This document shows, piece by piece, positions 16,653-26,153 of a stretch of DNA of 64,000 bases (position 1 is the stretch's first letter; every line of letters starts with the position of its first letter). The translations under genes were made by a program, and so were the position numbers. Source of the DNA: CAYMZZ01 sp046297935 (GTDB lineage Bacteria > Bacteroidota > Bacteroidia > Chitinophagales > Chitinophagaceae); assembly GCA_046297935.1 (NCBI GenBank), contig JBKBHA010000018.1:11608-75607 (forward strand). Direction: 5' to 3'. The notes under the pieces are model-generated. The model did not search any database and had not been told where the DNA came from. It worked only from the letters and a program-made list of their open reading frames with translations.

Positions 16653-17087
16653 ATGATCAAGTTGCAAGTTATCGGTCATTTGGGCAAAGACTGCCTGGTG
16701 AACACCGTGAATGGGAAAAATGTGATAAACTTTTCAGTGGCGCACAGCGAACGTTATAAAGACAGTCAGGGCGTGCAGCAGGAAAGAACTACCTGGGTTG
16801 AATGTGCTTATTGGACGGACCGCACCGCCATTGCTCCATATCTCACGAAGGGAACGCAGGTATTTGCGGAAGGTCAGCCCGAGGTTAGAACTTTCCAGCG
16901 TAACGATGGTACAACCGGTCATTCCCTGACCATGCGTGTTCGGGAAGTACAGTTGCTGGGCCGAAAAGAAGGCGGTGCAGCTCCGGCTGGTGGAACTTAT
17001 GCCAACGCAGGAGCTTCGGCCAACACCGGCTCTGGCATGTCTTCCGGTGCCGACATCAACGAACCAATAGACGATCTGCCATTCTAA
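16653..17087 (+). CDS. ssb: Single-stranded DNA-binding protein
   Basis: 144 residues. OB-fold core MIKLQVIGHLGKDCLVNTVNGK with NFSVAHSERY and TTWVECAYW, then a Gly/Ala/Ser-rich flexible tail and an acidic tip ending DDLPF, the partner-binding signature of bacterial SSB. Binds ssDNA in replication and repair. Followed 15 bp later by a dehydrogenase gene, an unusual but probably incidental pairing. Confidence 0.95.
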   Translation: MIKLQVIGHLGKDCLVNTVNGKNVINFSVAHSERYKDSQGVQQERTTWVECAYWTDRTAIAPYLTKGTQVFAEGQPEVRTFQRNDGTTGHSLTMRVREVQLLGRKEGGAAPAGGTYANAGASANTGSGMSSGADINEPIDDLPF

Positions 17088-17102
17088 CTTCGATTGTTCC
17101 CT

Positions 17103-18200
17103 ATGGCAGAGGTATACCAGTTCCGATACGCCGATCTATTTGAGTTCACAAAGCAGGTTTTCGAGAAAATGGGATGTTCAGCGAATCATGCAACGCTGGC
17201 AGCAGAAAGCTTGCTGGCTGCTGATCTGCGCGGCGTAGACTCGCACGGTGTTGCCCGTCTGAGTGGTTACATCCGATTATGGGAAGCAGGGCGGGTAAAT
17301 GCCAGTCCTGATATCAGGCTGATTCATGAAACACCTTCTACTGCCGTGGTAGACGGCGACAGTGGACTTGGGCTGGTGGTCGCCAGGAAGGCGATGGAAA
17401 TTGCCATAGAAAAGGCAGAAAAAGTTGGAACCGGCTGGGTAAGTGTTCAAAACAGTAATCATTTCGGGATTGCTGCCGTGCATGCCATGATGGCTCTGGA
17501 AAAAGATATGATGGGGATTGCCATGACCAATGCGAGTCCGTTGGTGGCGCCTACCTTTTCAATCGACAAGATGCTCGGCACCAACCCTATTTGTGTGGTA
17601 GCTCCGGCAGGCACAGAACCGGCTTTTGTTGCTGACCTTGCTACTACTACTGCCGCCAATGGCAAACTGGAAATATTACAGCGAAAAAGCCAACCCACAC
17701 CGGATGGCTGGGTGCAGGATGTGAATGGTCAGCCCAGCAATGATCCGCATATTCTAAAGCAGGGCGGCGCGCTGTTGCCACTGGGCGGCGATCGCGATCA
17801 TGGTAGTCACAAAGGATATGCGCTTGGCGCCGTAGTTGATATTTTCAGTGCGCTCCTTAGTGGCGCAAATTATGCGCCATGGGTGCCGCCATTTCCGGCT
17901 TACGTCCCCATGCCAACGCAACAACCGGGCAAAGGCATTGGACATTTCCTGGGAGCAATGCGAATAGATGCCTTCCGACCGGCCGAAGAGTTTAAAGCAG
18001 CCATGGATCACTGGATCGGTGGCTTCAGAAAGGCCCGACCCTTGCCGGGCCACGAGCAAGTGTTGGTGCCAGGAGATCCTGAACGTGAAATGCAAGCTAT
18101 TCGCTTGCAGGAAGGAATACCATTGTTGCCCGTTGTAATAGAAGATCTTCTCGCAGTGGCATCGAAAATGTCAGTAGATTTCCCTTCTGAATTGGCTTAG
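17103..18200 (+). CDS. Ldh2-family (malate/L-lactate/sulfolactate) dehydrogenase
   Basis: 365 residues. Family marks: DLRGVDSHGVARLSGY near residue 45, VQNSNHFGIAAVHAM with the catalytic His, IAMTNASPLVAPTFS, MLGTNPICVVAPAG, and HKGYALGAVVDIFSALLSG. This fold reduces 2-oxoacids (oxaloacetate, sulfopyruvate, imine substrates) with NAD(P)H. ATG 17103 is preferred over the in-frame TTG at 17094. It sits 15 bp after ssb and 29 bp before the metallo-hydrolase gene on the same strand. Substrate cannot be read. Confidence 0.88.
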   Translation: MAEVYQFRYADLFEFTKQVFEKMGCSANHATLAAESLLAADLRGVDSHGVARLSGYIRLWEAGRVNASPDIRLIHETPSTAVVDGDSGLGLVVARKAMEIAIEKAEKVGTGWVSVQNSNHFGIAAVHAMMALEKDMMGIAMTNASPLVAPTFSIDKMLGTNPICVVAPAGTEPAFVADLATTTAANGKLEILQRKSQPTPDGWVQDVNGQPSNDPHILKQGGALLPLGGDRDHGSHKGYALGAVVDIFSALLSGANYAPWVPPFPAYVPMPTQQPGKGIGHFLGAMRIDAFRPAEEFKAAMDHWIGGFRKARPLPGHEQVLVPGDPEREMQAIRLQEGIPLLPVVIEDLLAVASKMSVDFPSELA

Positions 18201-18229
18201 TTAATATCCTGACTTATCAAATCACGACG

Positions 18230-19195
18230 ATGGCTGAGCAATCCTGTTTTAGAGCCTGGATCTTTATTGCGTTGGTGGCCGTTGGCTGCAAAAGCCCCAC
18301 CCATCCCGACAAGAATAGTGTTCCAACTCAGCCAACTCTTGCATTGTATGTTCTTGGCAACGTCCAGGATGCAGGTTCACCTCAGCTGGGTTGCTATCGA
18401 AAATGTTGCAGGGCATTGTGGGAGAACCCGGATATGGACCGCCAGGTTGCCTGTCTGGGAGTCATCGATCAGGTAGCTGCTGTCAAATATCTATTCGACG
18501 CCACTCCTGATATCAATGCGCAGTTGAATCAACTACATTCTATCGACACCAGCATCGCATTTCAACCGGCGGCTGTGTTTTTGACACATGCGCATATAGG
18601 GCATTATACCGGCTTAATGCATTTCGGCCGCGAGGCGTTGAATGCAACAAATGTTGATGTGTACGCTATGCCGCGCATGGATAGTTTCCTTCGAACGAAT
18701 GGACCCTGGCAGCAGTTGGTAAGTAACGGTAACATCCGGATAAAACCGCTTTACGACAGCCTTGCTCTGAATTTTTCCAGCCGGCTCACTGTTATTCCTT
18801 TGCAGGTTCCACATCGCGATGAATATTCGGAGACAGTAGGCTACCGCATTCAGGGGCCGTTAAAATCAGCCTTGTTTATACCCGATATTGACAAATGGGA
18901 AAAATGGGACCGCTCGCTGCTGGACGAAATTGCAAAAGTAGACTACGCATTCCTGGATGCCACATTCTTTGATGAGGCCGAAATTGGCTTTCGCGACATT
19001 CGCGAAATTCCCCACCCTTTGGTAGTCGAAACCATGCAACTGTTACAAACGGCTCCGATTTCTCTCAAGAGGAAAGTGTGGTTCATTCATATGAACCATA
19101 GTAATCCATTGCTTGATGCAAATAGCGAGGAAACAGGAAAGCTGCTTGCAAACGGATTCAATATTGCCAGGAAAGGCGACAAATTTGAATTGTAA
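18230..19195 (+). CDS. PqqB-like metallo-beta-lactamase-fold lipoprotein
   Basis: 321 residues. Lipoprotein signal with lipobox VAVGC at about residue 20. The MBL zinc motif is THAHIGHYTGLMHFGREALN, with further ligands likely in VPHRDEYSETVGY, LDATFFDE and FIHMNHSNP. The layout (PQLGCYRKCCRALWE at the start of the domain) resembles PqqB, the PQQ biosynthesis oxidase/carrier protein, but this copy is lipidated and no other pqq gene is present. Probably a periplasmic hydrolase or oxidase of unknown substrate. Confidence 0.8.
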   Translation: MAEQSCFRAWIFIALVAVGCKSPTHPDKNSVPTQPTLALYVLGNVQDAGSPQLGCYRKCCRALWENPDMDRQVACLGVIDQVAAVKYLFDATPDINAQLNQLHSIDTSIAFQPAAVFLTHAHIGHYTGLMHFGREALNATNVDVYAMPRMDSFLRTNGPWQQLVSNGNIRIKPLYDSLALNFSSRLTVIPLQVPHRDEYSETVGYRIQGPLKSALFIPDIDKWEKWDRSLLDEIAKVDYAFLDATFFDEAEIGFRDIREIPHPLVVETMQLLQTAPISLKRKVWFIHMNHSNPLLDANSEETGKLLANGFNIARKGDKFEL

Positions 19196-19346
19196 TTTAA
19201 TCCTGACTCGTCGCAATGCCGCGGTATTGCCGTCGAATATCCCGCACTTCTCCCTGCGCCAAACTTTTTCGGAAACTTAGGGTGTAGTAGGGGAAACCTT
19301 CAACTATACGAATGGTAGTTCGAGCATTCTGAAACCTGTTCCTCCT

Positions 19347-19354
19347 TATCTTTG
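19347..19354 (+). promoter_or_regulatory. -7 box of the aspartate kinase gene
   Basis: TATCTTTG followed by C, 53 bp before the ATG. Perfect -7 consensus; no TTTG at the -33 position. Confidence 0.6.
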
Positions 19355-19407
19355 CGCCCAATTCCTTAAACAATTCAACATAAAATACGGGAGGGGGGAA
19401 ACCAATC

Positions 19408-20730
19408 ATGAAAGTAATGAAGTTTGGGGGCACCAGCGTGGGCAAACCGGAAAGGATGCACCATATTGTAGGGCTGGTGTCGGCGCAAGAGGAACCAACC
19501 ATCGTGGTGCTCTCAGCACTGTCGGGCACCACCAACGCACTGGTGGAGATCGGAGATTATATTGCGAAAGGCGATCGGGATGCAGCGCGCCAATCGATTG
19601 AAAAGCTGGAAGCACACTATGCCCAGTTTGTCAGCGAACTCGTCAAGAAGCCGGAATCAGTTGCCAAAGCCAACAGCATTATTTCCGAACATTTCGAATT
19701 CCTTCATATTATCCTGAAGATATCGTTCAGCGAAGCGTTGAGCAAGGATATTCTCGCGCAGGGCGAATTGCTGTCGACCCGTCTGTTTTGCGCCTACCTT
19801 GAAGAGCAGGGAATTGACCATGCACTCTTGCCCGCGCTCGAGTTTATGTCGATCGATGCAAACGATGAGCCTCAGATCGGTAGCATAAAAGTGAAACTGA
19901 GCCAACTGCTGCAACAACATCAGGGACGCAAAATTTTCGTAACCCAGGGTTATATCTGCCGCAATTCCCGCGGCGAAGTAGACAATCTAAAACGAGGCGG
20001 CAGCGACTATTCGGCATCCTTGATTGCAGCCGCTATACAGGCCAGCGTGTGTGAAATCTGGACGGATATTGACGGCATGCATAACAACGATCCGCGGGTG
20101 GTTAAAAAGACCGTTCCCGTAGAACAATTGAGCTTCGATGAAGCCGCTGAGCTGGCCTATTTTGGGGCGAAGATTTTACACCCGGCTTCCATCTGGCCGG
20201 CACAAACTTATAAGATACCAGTTCGACTGCTGAATACCATGCAGCCGGACGCAAAGGGTACGCTGATTACCGAAAAAGCTGGTGGAGTGGGAGTGAAGGC
20301 AGTAGCAGCAAAAGACAATATCATCGCTATCCGAATCAAGAGCAGTCGTATGTTGCTGGCTTACGGTTTTCTTCGGAAAATTTTCGAAGTTTTTGAAAAA
20401 TATCGCACGCCAATCGATATGATCACCACCTCCGAAGTGGCTGTTTCACTTACCATCGACAACCCCCAATTTCTAAGGGAGATTCTGAAGGAACTCGAGC
20501 CTTTCGGTAGCACGGAAGTAGACCACAATCAAACGATCATTTCCGTTGTGGGTAACGAAATCGCTCAAACCTCCGACATTATCAAAAAACTGTTTGGTTC
20601 CATCATGAATATCCCGGTTCGAATGGTCTCTTACGGTGGCAGTCCGCATAATATTTCCCTGCTAATCGACGCATCCCAGAAGACCCAGTTGCTACAACAA
20701 CTGAACCGTGGAATGTTTGGTCTCGAATAA
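19408..20730 (+). CDS. Aspartate kinase, monofunctional
   Basis: 440 residues. MKVMKFGGTSVGKPERM is the nucleotide-binding start; RGGSDYSASLIAAAI and EIWTDIDGMHNNDPRVV complete the kinase domain. Two ACT-type segments follow (from about residue 300: IIAIRIKSSRMLLAYGF and TIISVVGNEIAQTSDI), where lysine or threonine usually gives feedback inhibition. It catalyses the first step to Lys, Thr, Met and diaminopimelate. No homoserine dehydrogenase domain is fused. Confidence 0.94.
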   Translation: MKVMKFGGTSVGKPERMHHIVGLVSAQEEPTIVVLSALSGTTNALVEIGDYIAKGDRDAARQSIEKLEAHYAQFVSELVKKPESVAKANSIISEHFEFLHIILKISFSEALSKDILAQGELLSTRLFCAYLEEQGIDHALLPALEFMSIDANDEPQIGSIKVKLSQLLQQHQGRKIFVTQGYICRNSRGEVDNLKRGGSDYSASLIAAAIQASVCEIWTDIDGMHNNDPRVVKKTVPVEQLSFDEAAELAYFGAKILHPASIWPAQTYKIPVRLLNTMQPDAKGTLITEKAGGVGVKAVAAKDNIIAIRIKSSRMLLAYGFLRKIFEVFEKYRTPIDMITTSEVAVSLTIDNPQFLREILKELEPFGSTEVDHNQTIISVVGNEIAQTSDIIKKLFGSIMNIPVRMVSYGGSPHNISLLIDASQKTQLLQQLNRGMFGLE

Positions 20731-20762
20731 CGCCGTGGGCGGGAAAATTGTAAATTGCCGGT

Positions 20763-22022
20763 ATGTATCGCATACCGGCAATTTTATGCCTGTTATTTTC
20801 AGTGTTGCTGGCCCAGGGCCAGGGGGCTATTTCAGGTACTGTTGTTCGTGCCGACAATGGCAGCCCGCTTGCCGGGGCCAGTGTGTTTATCAGCAATACT
20901 TCCCGGGGTACAGTGACCGATGCATCCGGTTCGTTTACACTTAATAATATTCCCACTGGCAAGTACGAGCTCGTTGTATCGTCCATCGGCTTTGAAACTT
21001 TTGTTTATTCATTTTCGGGATCGGATTTGCCTGCGCGCCTTCGGGTAGAAATGAAATTGAAAGTGCGAGAGCTGGAAAACGTAACGGTTGAGCCATCCGT
21101 TGAAGAAACATGGGAAAAATGGGGTCGTATGTTTACGGAATCATTTTTGGGCTCCACGGCAGAGGCCTCGCAATGCAAGATTAGTAACTACAAGCAGATT
21201 CGCTTTCGTTATTATAGAAGAAGCGATCGACTGGTGGCCTGGGCCGACGAACCCCTCAAGATTGAAAACCGTGCGTTAGGATACCGAATATCCTACCAAC
21301 TCGAAGATTTTGAAGTGAGATTCAAGGAGCGTTCTACCCGGTATATGGGTTATGCTTTGTTTGAAGATATGGACGGCGATAAGAAGGAGGTTCGTAAACG
21401 CTGGCAACGAAGCCGCGATCGGGCCTTTTATGGAAGCGCTCTGCATTTTTGGCGATCGGTGCAACAAAACCGTTTTGCTCACGATGGATTTCGCGTTCGC
21501 CGAATGTGGCAAACACCGAACACGGAGAAAGAACGCGTGAAAGAAATTTATCGACAGCAACGCGGATTGATCGGCGGGCAGGGCGGAATCCGGATTGAAA
21601 CGAGAAAAGCTCCGTCCGATTCAACATCAAGAGACTCTGCTCGCTATTACGAAAAGATTATGCGGCAGCCCGATTATTTCGAGCATTTCGGCGACAGCCT
21701 GCTTACAGCGGACAGTATTTTTCATAGCCGCACCGATGAATATGTTGCGATCTATTTCCCCAATTATCTTGAAATTACTTACCTGAATGCGCTGGAAGCT
21801 CCGGAGTTCCTAAAGTTCTTCAACGAAAACCGAAAGGCTTATTATCAGCGAAGCCGTATTTGGATAACACAACCAACTGCGATAGCTGTTTTTGCAGATG
21901 GGGGATTTTATCCACCCGATGCAATATTTAGTAGTGGATATTGGGGTTGGGGCGATAAAATGGCGAATATGCTTCCGTACGATTTTGAGCCTTACGAAGG
22001 CCCGCCCAGATTGAAACTTTAG
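20763..22022 (+). CDS. Carboxypeptidase-regulatory-like domain protein, exported
   Basis: 419 residues. Signal peptide at 1-19 (ends AQGQ). Residues 20-110 are a beta-sandwich of the CarboxypepD_reg-like type (ISGTVVRADNGSPLAGASVFI, TSRGTVTDASGSFTLNNIPTGKYELVVSSIGF), as found at the N-termini of SusC-like receptors. The remaining 300 residues are unassigned, rich in Arg, Tyr and Glu, and occur in many Bacteroidota proteins of this layout. No TonB barrel follows. Its TAG overlaps the convergent GH16 stop. Confidence 0.8.
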   Translation: MYRIPAILCLLFSVLLAQGQGAISGTVVRADNGSPLAGASVFISNTSRGTVTDASGSFTLNNIPTGKYELVVSSIGFETFVYSFSGSDLPARLRVEMKLKVRELENVTVEPSVEETWEKWGRMFTESFLGSTAEASQCKISNYKQIRFRYYRRSDRLVAWADEPLKIENRALGYRISYQLEDFEVRFKERSTRYMGYALFEDMDGDKKEVRKRWQRSRDRAFYGSALHFWRSVQQNRFAHDGFRVRRMWQTPNTEKERVKEIYRQQRGLIGGQGGIRIETRKAPSDSTSRDSARYYEKIMRQPDYFEHFGDSLLTADSIFHSRTDEYVAIYFPNYLEITYLNALEAPEFLKFFNENRKAYYQRSRIWITQPTAIAVFADGGFYPPDAIFSSGYWGWGDKMANMLPYDFEPYEGPPRLKL

Positions 22023-22831
22023 GATTTTTTCCTCTGCCAGACACGTACATAATCCACTTCCATTTTCTGTGGCCAAATGTTTTCATCCACACCCTGTTGG
22101 CCACCCCAGTTGCCGCCAACGGCAATATTCAACAACAGAAACATGGCATTATCGAAAGGCCAGGCTTCATAACCGCCACCGTCGTTGGCAGTGCGAAAGA
22201 ATGGCTGATCATCTACACTCACTATCACAGAATCACTGGTCCATTCAAGCTGATAATTGTGAAAATTTTCGGCAAAATCATTGACGATCGTAGTGTCAGT
22301 GCGTTGCGTGCCCAGTATATGGTTGTACTTCCTGGTATGTATGGATGCATGAATATACCCGGGTCGAAATCCCACATGTTCCATGATGTCGATTTCGCCA
22401 TCGTCGGGCCAATGAAGCGGTTGCTTGGCCCCCAGCATCCAGATAGCAGGCCAGGTGCCACGACCTTTCGGCAGGCGTGCGCGTACTTCAATCTTGCCAT
22501 ATACCCAGTCGGCTTTTCCACGGGTTATAAGTCGGGCAGAAGTAAATTCTTTCCCTTCCCAGTTTTCTTTTTTCGCTTCAATTGTAAGCATACCGTTTTC
22601 TACACGCATATTTTCCAGGCGCCCACGGGTATAGTATTGCAGCTCGTTGTTGCCCCATCCATGCCCACCTTCTTCGGCTACCCATTTGCTGCTGTCAGGC
22701 AAGCCGGTGTAATCAAACTCCTCCTGCCAAACCATCGTCCATTCAGCAGCCGGTTGGTCCTGTTTGGCGGGCTCCGACTGATTGCAACTGGCAAACGAGA
22801 TTACAACAGAAAGAAATAGTAAACGCGACAT
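22019..22831 (-). CDS. GH16 family beta-glucanase lipoprotein (laminarinase-like)
   Basis: 270 residues. Lipobox FASC at about 15, then the GH16 jelly roll: MVWQEEFDYTGLPDSSKWV, WGNNELQYYT, ARLPKGRGTWPAIWMLG and the catalytic motif DGEIDIMEHVG (nucleophile Glu and acid/base Glu). EWTSDSVIVSVDDQPFF and the final VDYVRVWQR are also typical. Expected to hydrolyse beta-1,3 or mixed-linkage glucans at the cell surface. Stop overlaps the convergent gene by 4 bp. Confidence 0.92.
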   Translation of the reverse strand: MSRLLFLSVVISFASCNQSEPAKQDQPAAEWTMVWQEEFDYTGLPDSSKWVAEEGGHGWGNNELQYYTRGRLENMRVENGMLTIEAKKENWEGKEFTSARLITRGKADWVYGKIEVRARLPKGRGTWPAIWMLGAKQPLHWPDDGEIDIMEHVGFRPGYIHASIHTRKYNHILGTQRTDTTIVNDFAENFHNYQLEWTSDSVIVSVDDQPFFRTANDGGGYEAWPFDNAMFLLLNIAVGGNWGGQQGVDENIWPQKMEVDYVRVWQRKKS

Positions 22832-22872
22832 GGTAATGAGCTTTTGTGTGTTAAAAAAGGTAGAGCCATAAA

Positions 22873-22923
22873 TGAGAATCGGAGGATCTGGTAACTGGAA
22901 ATTACTAAATCCTCCGATTCTCA
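22873..22923. repeat. 15-bp perfect inverted repeat between two minus-strand genes
   Basis: Arms 22873-22887 and 22909-22923 (TGAGAATCGGAGGAT and its complement) with a 21-nt loop. It lies after the S9 peptidase stop and 42 bp before the GH16 start. There is no U-run, so it is either a 3'-end stem or an operator of the GH16 gene. Confidence 0.8.
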
Positions 22924-22954
22924 GCAGAATATAAAGCCGGATTTCCCGGCTACT

Positions 22955-25393
22955 TTAGAATGCTTTTGGCTGCTGTGCGGGTTTTGCATCAGCAGGAGCA
23001 TTTTTCACATATTTCTCCAGCCAGGCGTATTGCTCGGCCAGCACATGTAAAATATTCTCTCGGCCGGCATATCCATGACTCTCGTAGGGTAGACTGATAT
23101 ACTTGGCATTTCCGCCATGACCCTTTATGGCATTGAACATGCGTTCGCTCTGTATAGGATAAGTGCCGGTGTTGTTGTCGGCATCACCATGTATCAGCAA
23201 TAACGGAGTCTTGATCTTGTCAGCATTCATGAAGGGGCTCATAGCGTTGTAGAGATCGGGGGCTTCCCAGTAAGTGCGGTCTTCATTCTGAAAACCGAAC
23301 GGAGTAAGCGTACGATTGTATGCTCCGCTACGTGCAATACCTGCTTTAAAGAGCTTGGTATGAGCCAGCAGGTTCGCTGTCATAAATGCACCATAGCTAT
23401 GACCACCCACAGCAACGCGATTTGGATCGCCTACGCCCATTTCTTTCAGTTTGTTGATAGCTGCTTCAGCATTCATGCGCAGTTGGTCAACAAAATTATC
23501 GTTAGGTTTTTTGTCCGCTGAAGTAGCTACAATAGGCATTTCAGCATTGTTCAGTACTGCATAACCCTGGGTTACATAGTAAATAGGTGTACCCCAGTTC
23601 AACAAGGTAAACCGGTGTTCGCTTCCGCGCACCTGAGCGGCATCAGATGCAGAATTGTATTCTGCAGGATAAGCCCAGATGAATACTGGCAATGGTCCAT
23701 CGCGCTTGGCATCGTAGCCTTTGGGCAGATAAAGATCACCTGTCAGCGTCACGCCATCCTCGCGCTGGTATTTTATTTTTTGTTTGCTTACGCCATCCAG
23801 TTGTGGATACGGGTTATTGAATTGAGTAAGCGGACGGTCTGCAATTCTGGCTTTAAGATCCTTTAACCAGAAGTTAGGCATGTCTTTCTCCGTTTCGCGC
23901 CGCGTTACAAGGGTAAGGCGGTTGGGGTCGATCACTTTTGTAACCATTTCAAAGCTGCCTTCGGGACAGCGCCAAAGCGTGTCGGCCTTTTTTGTATGAA
24001 CATCATACGACATCAGGAAGGGCAGATCACCTTTTGCAGAAGCGCCCTGAGTATTGTTCATCAAAATCTTGTTGCCATTGTCGATGGTAACCAGCACATT
24101 TCTGCCGTATTTGTTGCTAGACGTAACAGGATTACCGGGATTCGAATAAGCATCCGTGGTGTTGCGGGTAATTAATGCTTCCAGATCGCCAGTTACAGGA
24201 TTGTAACGGTTCATCTGTGTCAGCTGTTTGCTCCGCAAGCCTTCATCTACCAATGCGAGGTTTGCATTTCCCCAAACTGTGCCGCGATAGCGCATCTTGG
24301 TTTTGAAGAGCTCACGAGGTGTTTCGGTGAACGGCGCAGCCTGAGCGTAGACCGCATCGTGGTATTCTACATCTTTTTTGATCTGGCCTCCATCGAGCGG
24401 TTTGCACCATACCAGTGTAGCCGGTTCATCATCGCGCCATTCAAATGAGCGGGGAACATCCTGCACATTATCGTAGCCGGAAGGAGAAGTTTCCGAAGAG
24501 GGCAGTTTGGCTACCTCCTTGATTTTTTTGCCTGCAATGTCGGTAATGACAACAACGCTCGGAAAGCCGGACGCGGGCACCAGGTAGGAAAAAGGCTTTT
24601 GAAGTGTCCGGATCATCAGATATTTCTTGTCCGGCGACGGAGTAATGCTGGCATAAATGGCCGGCTGTCCAATTTTTGTTTCTGCACCCCCGGTATTCTT
24701 CACGAGTTGGGTAGTGGCATAAAATTCAAACAGATCCTCGTCGTGCGGAGTTTTGATCATGTCCTGATAAGTAGGGCGAGGCGAAGCTTTACCGTACACT
24801 TCCTGTACGGCGGGGCCACCCGGCAACAGAGGTTTGGCTGGTGCAGCCGAAGCGGGTTTGAGCGTCGCCCTGTACAGGAGGCTGTTGTCGTCGAGCCAGG
24901 TATAGCCGCCCATTACAGCATTGAGTGCTGACTTGTTCACTTTCGTTGCCTTCAGTGTAGCCAGATCAATCACGTACAGATCCACGCGATCGCGATTGAC
25001 TTGCATGAACGCAATTTTCTTTTCAGACGGGTTCCAGCTAAAGCTGGTCCCAAACATGGGTTCCGGTAAACCGGCAACCTTGCTCTCTTTACCTGTCTTG
25101 ATGTTTTTAAGATAAATACTGTTTACATAGTTCTGCCTGCTGGGTGCATAGTTGGCAGGGTTGATTCGCAAACCTGCGATCTTCAATTCAGGTTTGGCCA
25201 GTTCCTCTACCGAAGGATACTGACTGCTTTGTGTAAACAATATCCATTCGCCCTTGTCGTCAATGCTAACTCCGGGAGTTGGCTTCGCAAGCAGCATGTC
25301 CTGGATGTCTTTTGGGGGTGTTTTGTATCCGCCATCATCCTGCGCTTGTACCAGTTGAACAAACAGCAGGCAGCAGATCAACAGCTTTTTCAT
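22955..25393 (-). CDS. S9 family serine peptidase, glutamyl-endopeptidase-like
   Basis: 812 residues. Signal peptide ends at QAQ (about 18). Residues 40-500 form a beta-propeller with blade-like repeats (FSWNPSEKKIAFMQVN, YTWLDDNSLLYRA). The alpha/beta hydrolase part carries Ser in VAVGGHSYGAFM (GxSxG), Asp in LLLIHGDADNNTG and His in LPYESHGY. The wording of both halves resembles the S9D/chloroplast glutamyl peptidase group rather than prolyl oligopeptidase itself. Degrades oligopeptides in the periplasm. Confidence 0.9.
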   Translation of the reverse strand: MKKLLICCLLFVQLVQAQDDGGYKTPPKDIQDMLLAKPTPGVSIDDKGEWILFTQSSQYPSVEELAKPELKIAGLRINPANYAPSRQNYVNSIYLKNIKTGKESKVAGLPEPMFGTSFSWNPSEKKIAFMQVNRDRVDLYVIDLATLKATKVNKSALNAVMGGYTWLDDNSLLYRATLKPASAAPAKPLLPGGPAVQEVYGKASPRPTYQDMIKTPHDEDLFEFYATTQLVKNTGGAETKIGQPAIYASITPSPDKKYLMIRTLQKPFSYLVPASGFPSVVVITDIAGKKIKEVAKLPSSETSPSGYDNVQDVPRSFEWRDDEPATLVWCKPLDGGQIKKDVEYHDAVYAQAAPFTETPRELFKTKMRYRGTVWGNANLALVDEGLRSKQLTQMNRYNPVTGDLEALITRNTTDAYSNPGNPVTSSNKYGRNVLVTIDNGNKILMNNTQGASAKGDLPFLMSYDVHTKKADTLWRCPEGSFEMVTKVIDPNRLTLVTRRETEKDMPNFWLKDLKARIADRPLTQFNNPYPQLDGVSKQKIKYQREDGVTLTGDLYLPKGYDAKRDGPLPVFIWAYPAEYNSASDAAQVRGSEHRFTLLNWGTPIYYVTQGYAVLNNAEMPIVATSADKKPNDNFVDQLRMNAEAAINKLKEMGVGDPNRVAVGGHSYGAFMTANLLAHTKLFKAGIARSGAYNRTLTPFGFQNEDRTYWEAPDLYNAMSPFMNADKIKTPLLLIHGDADNNTGTYPIQSERMFNAIKGHGGNAKYISLPYESHGYAGRENILHVLAEQYAWLEKYVKNAPADAKPAQQPKAF

Positions 25394-25598
25394 GCAATTG
25401 TTTTTAGTGATGGTGTAATTCCCCGCATTTTTTGAGAGCCTTTTCCGGGGCTCCCGAAGTTATGAATTAAGCCATCTTTTCCAAATCAAAATACAGGAAC
25501 GGCAGCCATTTTTTTGATTGAAAAGTGCTGACGATTTTAGCTGCAAAAACTTGTGCGGTACTTATTTTTTTCTGTTGTGGAGGCGGATTTCTACTGGC

Positions 25599-26072
25599 TT
25601 ATTTTTTAAAAGTAAAGCCGACAGGCGCCCGCAAAATACCTTTGTCGTACATGTTTAAATACAACTGAATCGGTTTATCCTGGCCGGCAATTTTAACCAC
25701 ATAAATATCCAGCAATCCCCCGCCCATTAGTCCGTTTGGACTTGAAAATGGGCAGCAACTGCCTTTTCGCGAGTATTCCACCGCTTCACCGTTAGGTCCC
25801 AGCAGCGCGTTCAAAAACCGACGCTGATTAAAAGGTCCGCCTTCGGTGCCCTTGCCTACCATCACAGGATTTTGGGCGCTATATCCATAGTCGGCCATCA
25901 CCGAAATGCTGTCGAGCTTGAACGTAACTTCGTCTAGCAACAACTGATATGCATCTGAAAAAAGATGGCCGTAGGTGGCTTTGTCGGAGCTTTGCGAGGA
26001 AATGGCAGTTTTCCGCGATCCTCCACAGCCGGAAGCCAGCAGCGCAATTAAAAAAACGGTCGTGATTCTCAT
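25599..26072 (-). CDS. Small conserved Bacteroidota lipoprotein
   Basis: 157 residues from 26072, where the signal MRITTVFLIALLASGC gives a lipobox Cys. The mature part ends KIAGQDKPIQLYLNMYDKGILRAPVGFTFKK, with a Cys pair in KGSCCPFSSPNG. Small lipoproteins of this pattern are common in Bacteroidota and are, as far as I recall, sometimes mislabelled 2-dehydro-3-deoxyphosphooctonate aldolase; no aldolase feature is visible. Divergent from the trp leader. Function unknown. Confidence 0.7.
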   Translation of the reverse strand: MRITTVFLIALLASGCGGSRKTAISSQSSDKATYGHLFSDAYQLLLDEVTFKLDSISVMADYGYSAQNPVMVGKGTEGGPFNQRRFLNALLGPNGEAVEYSRKGSCCPFSSPNGLMGGGLLDIYVVKIAGQDKPIQLYLNMYDKGILRAPVGFTFKK

Positions 26073-26114
26073 AAACAGGTTTTGTGTGGATGAAAACTTT
26101 AAGCTAATAAAAAA

Positions 26115-26146
26115 TTTGTTGTTTTCGGGATTTGCGGGCATATTTG
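26115..26146 (+). promoter_or_regulatory. trp operon promoter
   Basis: TTTG (26115-26118), 20-bp spacer, CATATTTG (26139-26146). The -7 box differs from TAnnTTTG only in its first base; spacing equals that of the rpsT and tRNA promoters in this window. The trp leader ATG begins 7 bp after the box. Confidence 0.65.
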
Positions 26147-26153
26147 CATTGTT

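Noticed and set aside
18230..19195. PQQ biosynthesis locus
   Set aside because: Only a PqqB-like gene is found, and it is a lipoprotein.
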